From Trichinella spiralis (Eukaryota > Nematoda > Enoplea > Trichinellida > Trichinellidae), in assembly GCA_000181795.3 (NCBI GenBank), contig CM012954.1, positions 8,805,071 through 8,869,070 on the forward strand: a stretch of 64,000 bases of DNA, given 5' to 3'. Below, piece after piece: positions 27,768 through 41,265 of the stretch. Position 1 is the first letter of the stretch, and every line of letters begins with the position of its first letter. The notes under the pieces were generated by a model, which saw only the letters and a list, made by a program, of their open reading frames with translations, did no database searches and was not told the DNA's origin. Position numbers and translations under genes: made by a program.

Positions 27768-30022
27768 GTGCCGTTTCAAGGGAGTTCCAGATGGGCTGCT
27801 TTGCTGTGTATTAAGATAGGCGCATGCAGACTTTAGATGCCGTTTATTCAACAAGTACGGGTTAGTTTCCCATGCAACATTCTAGAACTTTCTAATTCAT
27901 CAAACGTTAGCAATATATAACAAAAAAAGCGAAATTTTTGAAAACACCCTACTTTCGAAATTGCCAAAAACAGCAAAGGCTATACCCATGCTTTTGAAAA
28001 GTCAAAAATTTTTAATTGTTGCAAAAGTAATTTCAATTGATCAGAAAAATTAAGGTAATCATTACAAACCTATTTGCACGTCGTACAAACGCGTATTTGC
28101 CGAGATATTGCAAAAAAGTTGTACAATGATGCGATTTTAGTGGGGACGTCAGAGATGGAAACGAAACCTGCGCGCTTGATAATACATCCTATAGTTGCAT
28201 TTCATTAGCATTTATATCAAAATTTGAACAAATACCCGCCAGCAAATGTTTCTGATTCTAATATCTTTTGTGCCTGAATTTCACTTTTGTATTACAGAAA
28301 CTAATCATGCATCGATCTTTTTGAAATGCATTCAGAAATAGAGTATCTGCTTGTTACGCTTGTCGTAACTGCTGAGTCGTTCACAAAAGCAGTGAACAGT
28401 GAATAATTAATAATTTATAAATAACTTTTAAATACGTCTAAATAAGTTTAAACAGCAGATCATGATGTAGAAAATATGCGTGAACATTGCATGCCAAGTT
28501 GATTAATTATTTTGTTATTTTTTTATAAAACGAATTTTTTTATTTTGCCGAAAATTGAGTTGTCCCTGATATTACATTTTTCATACAGCATTAAATGGTT
28601 TATCATTAGTTGTATCCTCGTAGTGCAGACTGATTTGCATACAAACTTCATAAAGTAAGAAATTATATATGTCGTACAATCATGCAAATAAATCAACCAC
28701 GTTTTTGTCGTTACTATTTCTTTCTGAGGGCGCATTTGTTCAGATATTGTTCATATGGATGGCAAAGCATCTAGTTGAATTCAGATAATAGAGATGAAGA
28801 TATTTGAAAGAGTTTGATACGCGTGTATGGCAGATAATTTTAATAAATAGAAATTTTCTCGCAAAAAATCTTTCTAATAACATTGCTGATGATCTATTTA
28901 TGCATTACAAGAATTCTGCCAGTTTTGAAAACTCTTATTCAAGCAATTTCATTGAATAATAACTAATAACGGTTTACAAATACCATATATTCAAAATGAT
29001 CAGTTTTGATAACAATGTTGAAACAATTTTGCTGTTTAAAATGCTTTTACAAATCACAATACTGCTAAATTGGAGTTTTAGCGAATTTCTCAGCAATCAA
29101 AATGAAATATATATAATTATGATACGCAATTTCCCATCGTAGCATCGACTGATCTGATCTGAAGGTTAGTTAAAGGAAATGAAATAAATATATGTTAGTT
29201 TAATACAGACAGCCGAAATCCTGCAAACATACTATGCTTGCACAGAACGTTAGCTCAGCTTTAAAAAAAGAACTTACCTTCAATGATCGATGATATTGAA
29301 ATGTAGAATTTAACGCGTTGCTTGTCTAGTGATCATCACATTGATCTACTGAATAGCTAACTGACCATGAAGAGAACATTCCGAAATGTTGTATAAGAAC
29401 GAATAAGTGAATTACGCAAACAGCACATCATATTACCTTTGGTAGAATGACCAACTGTTTACTCTGTAACAGCGTAATGCCTTTTGAAAGTCTAATGAAC
29501 AACTAGGAACAAGCCAAGACTTTAATTATTATTCTGGACCGTTTTCCAAATGTCCATCTATTACAGTTCGACTCTTAAGTCACAGTGCAGCTCTATAAAA
29601 TTCAAATAAATCCTATACAATGATGCATTAATTTCAGATAAATTCCTTTTCATTGTGCCTTCTCTTCTTTAAAATGTTCGCATTATTTAAGATTGAACAT
29701 AATTTGAAAAGATGACGTAAAATAAGTTTTTTAATATAATCGAATAAAACGATTGAATTAATTTAACTATACCTTTATTATTTAAATTTGTTATTTTCCT
29801 ACTTCATCATTATTATTAATAAAACTAGTTTGAAAGATTATCAAAACTTAATGCTTTTAATGACGCGCAAGTAACATTGGTATAAACTTAAAAGGTTTTT
29901 CGAAAATTGAATGATAAAATTTTCTTTAAAAAATGTTAAATAAGAAGTGTAATTAATCATTTTATTATATTTTCATGAGATAAATAAAAGTTGAATTCAC
30001 ATCTTCGACTGACTAATTTGTT
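27768..30022 (-). repeat. Right arm of large inverted repeat, with insertion
   Basis: The reverse complement of the left arm, in two pieces: about 27768-28134 matches the inner part and about 29090-30022 matches the outer part. The roughly 950 bases between (28135-29089) have no counterpart on the left and were either gained here or lost there. No transposase, reverse transcriptase or other domain is visible in any frame. Confidence 0.75.
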
Positions 30023-30878
30023 TTTATCGAAACTCTATTTGTAGCTATGCGAATGTATTTCGTATTGAAACTCAAACATATTTGATGATCTTATTAGTGA
30101 TATTTGTTTCAAACCATTCTTATCTTCATTTACAAACTTTTGCATAATGCTACAGCACATACTCGTCTTCAACGTATACCGTACTTTCAAAAAATATTTT
30201 ACAAGAGCGAATATTTATCAAAATTTTTATGGACTTTACAAATGTTTAGAAAATGAAATTGCAAAACCCGGCTTCTATTCAAATGCAGGGCAATAAATGC
30301 ATAAGCATGATATTTCAAGTAAATAATGCACATCTTAAAGGTTAAAATACATGCACAAATTGCAGATGTTTCGTTTCACATCAATACATACTTAAATAGA
30401 ATGCCTTCAAATAGAGAAAGATACAAAATAAACACAGCTATTTCCAATGCTAAGGATTTTCAAAACAAAACAGTTAAATTTTATCATGATGTAAATGATT
30501 ATTCAACTGTTCACATTTTTTGAAGTCAGCTAAACCATCAAATGGACGTTAAAACAACAATCGCTGTTTACACTGCAAGTGTGTTCTCTACTAAATAAAA
30601 CTGATTATGGAACATTATCCTTTGCGTAAAGTGTACATAAATTGAATGCAGAAAATAAAATAGATATTTGTAAATTAAAATTTTAAAATAAATAAATAAA
30701 TATATTTACTGACTTTTTACAACTTTAAAATTTGTAAAAGTACTTCAAAGAATATATCAACCAAACAAATTTATTTCAACTCATAAATATCAATACATTC
30801 CCTACTACCACAAAGTTATTTATTCGTCAACCTAAAATGATAATAATATAATTTCGAATATGCCTGAAAAATATCCCA
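30023..30878. other. Intergenic, AT-rich
   Basis: No gene is seen. A 65-codon frame at 30326-30523 is unremarkable. AT-rich sequence with TTTATT just below the nucleolin-like stop codon (AATAAA on the minus strand) probably belongs to the 3' UTR of that gene. Confidence 0.5.
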
Positions 30879-33800
30879 TCATACTTTCAATTCTTCATCG
30901 TCGCCTTCGAATATTTTTAAACTCAAATCTTCAAGACTTCCATCATCGTCATCATCATCTTCTTCATATTTGCGCTTACGCCCAACTGCATTTGCGTTAT
31001 GTTGAGATAATTTTTTCGTATCCACTTTGTTTCCAGTAACGTTGTTGTTGTTGTTGTTGCTGTTGTTGATATTCTTCTTATTCTTCTTCTTCTTCTTTAT
31101 CACTTTTTTCGCTCTGTTATACCTCGTCTTAGGTCTCACTTCTGAGCAATATACAAACAAATTAATCGTATTTCAGATAAAAGCGTTTATCCATCATATA
31201 AACTGTTAAATCTGTTTTACATACTGTGATAAGAATTTCGAAACGAAAAGCAAACACTACCTACCTTTCGGTCTAGTGTAAAACACATATATTGGACGAC
31301 CCAATTTTACATTATCTGCGCTGTTAAATGCTTCTCGCGCCGCTTCTGCAGTTGGAAACTTCACAAATGCATACCTAAAAGCGTTCCATAAGCATGACAA
31401 TTATTTTTGCACAAACATAAGCAACATTTACATGTCATGCATTTGAATGCTCCCCGCTGATGGAAACGCCTGCAACACTTCCTCCTTTGAACAAACATCG
31501 CCAACATAAAGTTCTGTTGGATTTATCAAATTGGAAATTTCTGATGCTTCAAATACAATGCACATTAATTTTTTTCACATTTTGAAATTTGTTTTCAACT
31601 TACCCTCTGTTGGTTTGAAATTTTTCCCTTTCTCTCCCATGAAATCCACAGTAAGTTTTGCACCCTTCAATGCAATGTTCTTCAACTTCTCGTAATTCTT
31701 TTCACAAATTTTCTCATTAGCAAATAATAAAAAGCAGAATCTGAAATATATCAAATTAAACAGAAAACAATATCCACACAACATATTATACACAAACCTC
31801 GACTTTTGAGTAGGCTTAAATACATGAATTATATCTTTAGACAATGCTTTCACATCTGCAATGGATGATTCCAAAGGTAGATCTTTAAGAAATAAACGGC
31901 ATTTGTTTCTTTTCAGACGTCGTCTCTGTTCAATTTCGAGAACCTTTTTCTCCGCTACAAAAGGCATTTGTATAATGAAAAAGAACCAATTCATAAAAAT
32001 CGTTCTTCATATAATTAATTACCTTGAACGCCTTGAGAAGACAGCTTTGTTTTCTTCGCTGGTGGAGCTTGTATCTTCTTTCCTTCTTCTTCTTCTGCCT
32101 CTTCCTCCTCCTCCTCCTCTTCTTCTTCTTCTTCTTCCACTTCTTCTTTCTTTATTATTTTCTCGATTTTCATTTCGTTTTTCGCTTTTTCATTTTTCAC
32201 TTCACTTTTAACCTTTTTATTTTTCATTTCGTTTTTCGATTCTTCATGTTCGATTGCATTTTTCCCCTTCTTATTTTTCATTTCATTTTTTGTCTTTTCC
32301 TTTCTCACGTCTTCTTTCAAATTTCTTACTACACCTATTGTAATAAAGATAAAAGGAATAAAGCATTAAGCAAAAAAAACCAGAACATTTTTCCACCGTT
32401 CACTTACTTTCCACTTCAAGCTCTTCATCTTCCAACAAACTTGCTGTTCCACTTTCCACTTCTTTTTTCACGCTTATCTTTGTAATACTACCTAAATCAA
32501 CCAAACAAGAAAAATACAAAAGTAAGGAACCTGACAGACAATTACTGTTTTTCTGTTTTATTTTATCTTTCGGAGATTCCTTCTTCGGACTTTTTTCTTG
32601 AACTTCTGGCTTAGGAGTCTCAGGTTTTGGAGAAGATTTTATGGCAACTAATATAACATACATACAAGAACATCAATTAAATTATGCAAATGAAATTAAA
32701 ATGGATAGACTACCTTCTGCTGCTTTCCTGTTCACTTTTTTTCCAGCAGCAGAACCTACTTTCTCACCAAAGCTTCCCAACTTCTTTACATAAATTTCTT
32801 TCTCATCGCTGTCACTGCTATCCAAAATATCATCATCAGCATCGTCGTCGTCCTCGTCGTCATCGTCTTCGTCAATATCCATTTCGTCACTATCCAAAAG
32901 TAAATCGTCGTCATCCGCTTCGTCTTTATCTTCATCGTCATCATCTTCTTCTGCCTCATCATCTAAAAAAATAATTTTCAAAATAGCTCTTCTACAAATT
33001 TTCCATTAAAAACATTTTCACATCAAAACCCTTTTTACAATACACTACACACTATTCAACCTTCAAAACAATCAGGTTCCTTTCTATGGCTTTCTCATTA
33101 ATTTCAAATTCAACTGGAAAATATATAAATTACATTTCAATAAAATAAAACTTAAAAATATCAAATTTGACATTTTCACAATATTTTAAAGTTTACAACA
33201 TCCAACTGATGAAATCATTAAACAAAATAAAATTGAAAAAGTAAATTATGTATATTTCTTCATACCTATCATATTCAAAAATTTCTCATCTTCATCGTCT
33301 TCGGAATCTTTATTTTCACTTTCTTCGATGTCTTCATCGCTGTTACCCTCTTCAAACATCTCTTAAAACAGGCTTATTTGAAATACACATGCAAACGTTA
33401 GTCATTTCAGCATTACCTTCATCTTCTAAATCATCTTTCAGAACAAAGTCATCCATGTCCGATTCATTTTCAGACTAAATTCAATTATAATATCATATTT
33501 ATACATTTGTAAAATAAAGTATCCAAAACTAAATTACTTGACTCAAAATTTTAGCCCGTTCTTCAATTGGATCGGCGAAATGGACTTTTTTCTTGAGAGA
33601 CGTTGATAAGTTACCGCGAGATTTTCCACGAGGAATTGAAATTCCTCGTCCGGCTGGTGAATGCAAAGCTCCGCTATTTTTAGACTCTTCAACCATGCCC
33701 ATTTTATTTTTTTTACCAAACAATTGCTTATCAACGCCTCGACCAAAGGCATCACGATTTGCTTTGTTATCAAACCCTCCACGGCCACGACCATGGCCGC

Positions 33801-34516
33801 GGCCACGATTTTGACCACGGCCACCTCGGTCAGCACTCGCATTACGCATTTTACCGCCGCCACGTTTCATTGAACCACGACCAAAACCACCTCTCGCTAC
33901 TTTGAGTCCGTTTTGCTATAAAATAATAATTCATATTGAAGCTTAAAAACTAATCAATATTAAATCAAGCATAAAAACAACTTAAACAAAATTTACAAAA
34001 TAGCTATTCTTCAAATTAAACATTTGGCAAGTTAATACAAGAAGTGATAACTTCAAATAATGCAACATGTATTTGAAAATTTACACAAAACAAATGCATT
34101 AAACAAAAACACCAAAGTTCACTTAAAACACAGTTAAGTTAAACTTGTTCGGCTGAATCAAAGATAATGGACTAGCAAACAAGCGAGCTTTTTAACAAGA
34201 GACCTTTAAAGTAGAAAAAATAAAAGACAAGAAATTTTTAAAGCAAAAGGCTTGCAGTAAAACACCGTAAAAATAGAAACATTTACTAAAAATGCAAAAC
34301 ATAAACTGTAAACTACAATTACAAGTCAAACACAGTAGTATAGAAATATACTATCAGCAAAACTTGCTTTAAACTAACTTAACTGGCGAACTACTTGTCA
34401 TACAGAAGACAATTGAAAAGAACAAGAATAGGTGCTTTCTAACGATAGTGTATATTAAACTTAAAAGTATCATTCACTGAAATAATAATGAACACAGTTA
34501 TTACCTTCTTCGTCAT
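30879..34516 (-). CDS. Nucleolin-like protein: N-terminal RGG, acidic middle, two RRMs
   Basis: Thirteen exons close in phase: 34516-34505, 33915-33538, 33474-33417, 33361-33266, 32962-32714, 32647-32546, 32491-32408, 32328-32023, 31954-31798, 31740-31604, 31546-31432, 31374-31265, 31141-30879, about 688 residues. The four-codon first exon (MTKK) is followed by a 589-base intron. Domains in order: a GRG/RGG-rich section (about 5-60); long Asp/Glu-rich stretches; a Lys/Glu-rich section; a degenerate RRM starting CRLFLKDLP; a second RRM with RNP2-like LYVGDV and RNP1-like MYAFVKF; then a basic tail with a Lys run and Asn run and an acidic C-terminus. Such acidic RRM and RGG proteins act in the nucleolus in pre-rRNA transcription and processing. 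Classical nucleolin has its RGG at the C-terminus, so this order is reversed. Lacking homologues to compare, I give the family, not a gene name. Confidence 0.8.
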
Positions 34517-35643
34517 ATTTTCCAAACTCAACCACCAACACGAAACTAAATCACAAAATGACGTAAGCAACTTAGACAAAGAACTACAGTCAATTTCACA
34601 ACCCTTGACTGTCAATAACCGTGGCATCAAATATACTGTAATACCATCGGAATTTCTGTGTAACCATATAAGCATTGAATTAATTTTCGTTCATTTTAAA
34701 TAATTAAATTAAATTTTAACAATATATTTTTTAACAACATTTTCATATATTTTTACTGGATTGTCATACTGTACATAAAACTGAACTAATGTGCGTATTA
34801 TTTAGTTTATTAATTCAAAATAAAAATGTGTTCATTTAATAAAATAATGTCTATTAAATTCAAATTTATAAATATTGAACCTATATGAAGCTAGTAGGCA
34901 AATGTAAACAAATTACTGATCCTCAGGTTCAAAGAAAAAAATTTTGATGTAAAATGCTAATAAATGGAAAATAAAAAATTATTTTTATATATTATATTTT
35001 TATATTGTTTTTAAAATTTTTATTTACTGACTGAAAGTGTCATTTGAAAAGTACAATCAGCATCTTGTTGTGGTGTACGGTCATTTATTTTAAAATTTCT
35101 TATAAGCTTCAATTCAGAAAATGTGATTGCGGATTAATTAAATATTTATTATTTATCGATAAACATTGGTAATCTTTCACTCAAATGGCCAAGGTCAGTG
35201 GCAACTCGTGCGGTTAAATTTACTTGTCACTGTAATGATCACGACCTGGACTAAGCATCTACCTAGGCTGAAAACGAATGCCCACTGGCTTTATACTGAC
35301 ACCCACTGGGAGTACTGATAAATAACAATGAAATTTACAGACAACTACGAGTTACGTGATTGGAACTCGGAGTTGACTTTGGTGTGCTGTTATCTTAGCA
35401 ATATATATCAGCCAAAGAAGAATATTAATATTCTCCTCGTCGAACCACTGCTTTACAACTCAGTCATTTTTACCCTTAAAACATGTTGATAAACTGAATA
35501 AATGTTGAATAAACTGATAGTAATGGCACGCTTCTGAATTACTAGAAAAGTTGAATTATGCTGAACGTAAAACAACTAAAAAATTAAAAGATAAACAATT
35601 TCATGTTTATTTCATTTATTGAAGGAGATTTTCAAATTTCAAC
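34517..35643. other. Intergenic between nucleolin-like gene and RACK1
   Basis: About 1.1 kb on the same strand as both neighbours. TTTATT motifs at about 35605-35618 give AATAAA on the minus strand and suit the RACK1 polyadenylation site. The remainder should hold the promoter of the nucleolin-like gene. Confidence 0.5.
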
Positions 35644-37004
35644 TCAGTCCAATCCTCCGCTGTGTTGGAATATTCGGATATTGTTATCCGTATAACCGGC
35701 AAACAATGTCTTTCCATCTGCAGACCATGCAAGTGAAATACATTCTGGGGGAGTTTTTGTCAACTTTTCTAATTTCAACTCATCAATGCAATCTTTCTTC
35801 TCCAAATCCTATTAGACACATTACTAATACATTTACAATATACAAGAATAAAAACTTACCCAAATCTTCACCACAGGTCCAGCGGCTACACACAACCAAT
35901 AACGACTGGGACTGAAGCACACAGCATTTATTACATTGTTACAGTTAAAAGTGTGCAAATGTTTTCCTTCTCCCAAATCCCACAGCATCGCTTTCGAATC
36001 CTAAAAAACACACTGTACAAAAACAACTAAAATAATCCAAACATACTTTTCCGCCGGATGCACATAAAGATGCATCTGGACTAACAGTGACTGCGTTCAA
36101 ATAACCTTCGTGTTTGTTAAACGTATTCTTCAGTCTGCAATTTGCAAGAGTCCACACTTTTATCGTCTTATCCCATGCACAAGAAACAATTATAGGATTG
36201 TTTTTGTTTGGTGAAAAACGGACACATGAAACCCACTCTTGATGACATTCGTCCTAAAACAATAAATAAATAATTTAAATATATCAAAGAAAAAGCTTTA
36301 TTTCGTTAAATAACAGTACAAAAATCACAAATACATATCAGAAATAAATTGCATCATAATTCTTCAAAAGCTAATACACAAACTCATCATATTAATTCAA
36401 CATCGAAAAACAAAATAAACATTAAAGTTAAACTATATGGTTATACTTACAGTAATTGTATACTTGCAAACCGCCAAAGTGTTCCACAGTTTGATGGTTT
36501 TGTCACGACTGCCAGATACAATTTGTCTATTATCCGGTGAAAACGCAACGCTAAGAACATCATTTTGATGGTCTGCAAACTTTCTAGTACATACTGCCCT
36601 AAAAGCATTTTAATACAAATGATGTTTCTCAAGAACAAATAGTAACACATAAAAAACAAACGCTTTCAAATCCCATAGCCGAAGAGTCTTATCCCAAGAT
36701 CCAGATAGTGCAAATTGTCCATCAGATGACATAACTACATCTGAAACAAAATGCCCATGCCCATGCAGCGCTTTCTGCGCTATGCCAGTAATTTGGCCAT
36801 CATCTTCGGTGAGCTTCCAAATTAACACTGTCTTATCTAAAATTTCTCGAATTAGTTTTGAAAATAAATAACAAAAACCGTCTAGCCACCTCGAGAACTA
36901 GAAATAATTATATCATTATCCACAGGAGAGGCGGCTATTTGGGTAACCCAATTTCCATGTCCCTTTAAAGTTCCTTTAAGCTTCATCTGTTCATTGTCCA
37001 CCAT
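35644..37004 (-). CDS. RACK1: RACK1, ribosomal WD40 scaffold
   Basis: The small-subunit protein RACK1 is a seven-bladed WD40 propeller at the head of the 40S subunit, which docks protein kinase C and acts in ribosome quality control and translation. Six exons close exactly: 37004-36890, 36836-36662, 36598-36451, 36253-36047, 36000-35860, 35808-35644, giving 316 residues, one short of human RACK1. Diagnostic stretches include [62 protein letters not shown] and [21 protein letters not shown] dipeptides and GH motifs lie in most blades and the last blade ends at the stop, as in orthologues. The start ATG is the first in frame. No deviation is seen. Confidence 0.97.
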
Positions 37005-39621
37005 TATGAATCGCACTTGTATCTAAAAATGTCTGCTCTCAGAAAATGATGATTAAACATCAGCAGTGATAAGTGAATAAAATCAAACAGTGTCACATAT
37101 GTGCTTTTTGTCGTCTATCTTACGAAAAACATTCAACATACGATACAAATTCCGTACATCGACTAATGCAATACAGTTGTTAACTACTGGTAATTCTCTT
37201 TAGAAAGCTCAGATGCTTAAAAATTACTAAGTAGGAAATGTGCATGCAGTTGTTAAAATGAATCGCATAATCAACAAGTCATCAATTATTAACAATCTAA
37301 AATCGCTTAAATAACTCATCTACAGAAAATAAAATTGCCATAAATAAAAAAAAATACTTAACACGTGGATAAAGTATAGTAGGAAAGCAATAAATTGAGC
37401 GCAGGTACAAACATGCTAACGCACAATAAAAATTCATTAAAAATTAATTTGTTAACATATAAAATATTTATTGATACATTTGTTAAATAAAAACTGCTTA
37501 AACATAAAATCTCCAAATAAGTTTAATAACTTCCGATTTTTACAGTTCTTTCATTTGGCATTGCTTTGCATTGATAACCTTCCATTTTAAAATGTTGCTA
37601 CTTTATTGGTTATATTCAATTCTATTTTCATTGGTCAAAATAGTTTTCATCTGAATTCAGTTTGTATTAATTTTTGCTCATTTTAGAAATTTGAATATAC
37701 ATTTCTTGCAATGAAGTTGCACATTTGAATCTTCAATAATATATACAATATGAGTCAACAATGATAAATTACGATCAAAGCAAAATTAACTTGGAATATT
37801 TTAAACTTAACTTTAGATTCAAGAAAATTAATGACTTGAACTGAAAATAAAGCGAGCAACCAAGGCCGTTTATCGTCACTTGGATGACTTCTAACGATCT
37901 GCTTCGATTAGATTGAGAGAAATACATAACACAGCTTTTATTTCAAAGACAAAGCACATAAAGCATATAATTTTTGGGTTCACCTATTGAGTTGGATAAT
38001 TTGCAAATGCACAGCAAGAAACAACAGTTGAATTACAATTTTTGCTTTTGCTCTTTTCCATCATAAAATAACTGACAAAGTGATTATGATGAATAACTGC
38101 GCTGAGGTACCACAGATGAAATACAAAGGAGATTGTATTAAAAAGAAAAGGCTAATAAACGGTAATTTATTATTAGCAGCAATTGTTTTAATTCCAGCTA
38201 ACCAGGAGTGGCTAGTGTGAGCAGCTGCACATTTCTGTGAAACATTAAAAGTAGCAACTGATATCTAACATTGGCAGAAATTTATTTATAATGTTACTGG
38301 CAATGTTTGTTAAACGAAATAAATTTATAAATGCTAATAAAGTTCACATTAATTAAAATTTGCGCATTCATGAGTTAAGTGATCTGAGTGTTTATTCCTT
38401 TACTGCTACTAGCAGTGAAGGTGCACACGAAAAATAGCCCAAATTCATAGCCAAACCAAAATGATACAAAATTTGAAAATAACAATTATTTGTTCAATAA
38501 TTAAAGAATGCTAAAAAAATAAGGAGGTGAGAAAAATAAGCGGCGTAAAATATATACATAAATCTCGTTATACCATATTACTGGCACAATCTATATTAAA
38601 AACTTTTCTAAAATTGATGAAATCTAACTTTCGAATATAAAACTTGCAAATAGCAAACAACACATTAATTTTCAAGTTTTTATTACAAGCTTAGATAGTT
38701 TTATGAATAACTACAGCTATAATTTAACAGAAAGAAAGTACAGAAATTAAAGAATCTCTTTTACCTGACAATTCTCCGCCGTTTATTATTGTAGAAGTGT
38801 TTTCATTAAAAATTGATGTACAGTAAATTGAACCTGAAGTATTAATGTTATAATTTTATAAATTAGTGAATAAATGTTTTTTGTTGAGTAATAAATTTTT
38901 TATTATTTGACTAAAAGATTAATTATAATTTACAGATGAACTTTTGAAACAAATTTTACATTATCAAGAATAACGTTGAGATCTATCTTCTTCTGTAGTT
39001 GAGCAAAACATGGCATAAAAATAAATTTGGAAAGAAATTTGAATAAAAATTTGTTATTTCAAACTTAAAATAGATAAATAAGTAAACATAGATGAATGAA
39101 TGAATGAATAAATAAATACGTTTGCATGACATACTGCGTGCAAATTATGGTATACATTTGGAAATTAGTCGCTTACTTTGTAAGAAGTTTTGCAAAAATC
39201 ATTTGCAAAATAAATTTCCACTTTATGTGAACATATCTTTGCGTATATAAAGTAATAAATAACACCGAACTGATTTGAAACAATCGCATTTGTTATCGGT
39301 AAAAGTTGAAAATTTAAAACATATTTTTATAGACGACTCAAAATGTTTCTAAATTATAACTCGAATAATAATGAAATATTTTTTCAAACTTGACTTTTCC
39401 AAAATTTACCGTCCTTTCTATTTTGGCGTGGCATGTTTGCAAAGCTTCTGATCAGTGTGCGTCGCTTTGCAGAAATAATTTCTTGGGAGAGGTTGATTGT
39501 GATCATGATTAGAAACATTAATCAATTTTATCATTTGATTTCAGCATTTCTGAGTGTTCTGTTTTTAAATTTTTTATTATTCATTCAAGTTATGTTTTGC
39601 AGAAAATAAACTAAAGTGGAA
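37005..39621. other. Divergent intergenic between RACK1 and HADH
   Basis: About 2.6 kb, AT-rich, no credible exon on either strand. It should contain the two divergent promoters and the 5' UTRs. I see no CCAAT or GC-box cluster like that of SoxB. Confidence 0.5.
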
Positions 39622-41265
39622 ATGGTTTCGTTCAGATTGGTTTGCAACGTTGCACTGCAACAAATTCGTCAGTTTAGCTGTTCAAGAAAGTTGATGGACA
39701 TCAGCACTGTAGCCGTGATTGGGTCTGGCATCATGGGATCTGGCATTGCTCAGGTTTATCGTTGGTGAAAAATTAAAATCATAAAATGTATAAAATTGGT
39801 ATTATTTCAGGTGTCAGCAACTGCTGGTTTTCACGTTTCAATTGTGGATCAGTCGGATGAAATTTTGAATAAAGCGAAGAAAAACATCGAAGCTAGTCTG
39901 AGTCGCGTAGCGAAAAAAAAATTCGCAGATGATAAATCTGTAAAAATTCAAAAAAAAAATATTTTTTGCACTGTTTTTCATATTCCATTTGATTGATTTT
40001 TTTGTTATTTAGAAAGCTGAAAGTTTTATCACTAATATCATGAAAAATATCGAAGTGAATACATCCGTTGCTGACGCCGTGAAAGAAGCCGATCTTTGCA
40101 TTGAAGCAATCACGGAAAATTTGGATTTAAAAATAAAGATGTTCGAAACTATGGATAAAAATGCTCGCAAGTAAGTTTTCTTGAATTCTTCTGTGCAAAA
40201 CGTTGCACTAATTATATTGCACAAAGTCACCAATTGCGTATAAGTCGAAGCTGCCCTAAAATTAATTCAACAGCTGCAGTTGCATTTAATTTGTTAAATA
40301 TGACAATTATTGAATGGGCTTGTCGTTATCATTTTGACATTTTTTCCATAGGCAAACAACAAAATTTGATAACTTCTCAAATTCAGCAGCTGTTCTATTA
40401 AAGATTATAAAGACATACTGTAAGACTTTAAATAATCACCAAGTTTAATAAAATTAAAATGTAATGAAATATTCATTTTGAAATAAGAATAATTTTCATT
40501 AATATCGATAGTAGATTAAAATAAACTAACTTCATTTTGTACGATTTTATGTCGGCAATTCTTGCTTCCAATACATCTTCACTACCACTTGCAAAAATAT
40601 CTCAAATTTTGAAACAACCTGAAAACTTTGGTGGCTTACATTTTTTCAATCCTGTTCCTGTGATGAAATTGGTCGAAGTTATTCACACCAAAAATACATC
40701 AAAAGAAACCATCGACAGTATGGTCAGGTTTTGTGAAAAATTGGGCAAAAATCCTGTTCACAGTAAGGTAAAAATTGATCAATTTGCAATAATTACTCAA
40801 AGTTTTCCTGTGAAAATGTCCACATGAAATTTCTTTCAAACTTTTACCTGATTTTGGCTTCAAATGAGTTTAGCTTTCATTTATTTTTCTTGTTTTAGGA
40901 TACGCCAGGATTTATTGTCAATCGGCTTCTTGTGCCTTATTGCATGGAAGCAATTCGACTGGCAGAGCGTGGAGATGCTTCAATGAAAGATATCGATGTG
41001 GCCATGAAACTGGGAGCTGGTTATCCAATGGGACCTTTCGAATTATTCGACTTCATCGGTTTGGATACCTGCAAATTCATCATAGACGGTATGTTTAATT
41101 TTTCTTTATAATTTTTAATAATATAAGAACCTTACTATTTTTTAAGGATGGCATGCTGACGAACCGAATCAGCCGTTGTTTAATCCAAGCCCACTTTTGG
41201 ATAAGATGGTTAAGGAGGGAAAATTAGGACGCAAAAGTGGTGAAGGATTTTACAAATATAAATAA
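39622..41265 (+). CDS. HADH: Mitochondrial L-3-hydroxyacyl-CoA dehydrogenase
   Basis: HADH oxidises L-3-hydroxyacyl-CoA to 3-ketoacyl-CoA with NAD+, the third step of short- and medium-chain beta-oxidation in the mitochondrial matrix. Exons: 39622-39753, 39811-39939, 40013-40170, 40551-40767, 40899-41088, 41147-41265, giving 314 residues, the length of human HADH. The N-terminus is a basic, Ser/Arg-containing mitochondrial presequence. The NAD motif is [13 protein letters not shown] (about residues 33-45); the active-site region is [16 protein letters not shown] with the catalytic His, partnered by Glu in EAITENL; the C-terminal domain contains [11 protein letters not shown] and ends [12 protein letters not shown]. 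Oddity: phase and family alignment place the start of exon 4 at 40551, which leaves the third intron ending in AT (40549-40550) instead of AG; no AG lies in the possible interval. Confidence 0.95.

Noticed and set aside
33060-33130. Possible extra exon of the nucleolin-like gene (frame FEINEKAIERNL, minus strand)
   Set aside because: It has an acceptor, but no donor gives the phase needed for the next exon; joining 33266 directly to 32962 keeps the frame.
31027-33870. Long plus-strand frames full of Leu, Phe, Ser or Pro
   Set aside because: They are the antisense of acidic, Lys-rich and GRG-coding exons of the nucleolin-like gene.
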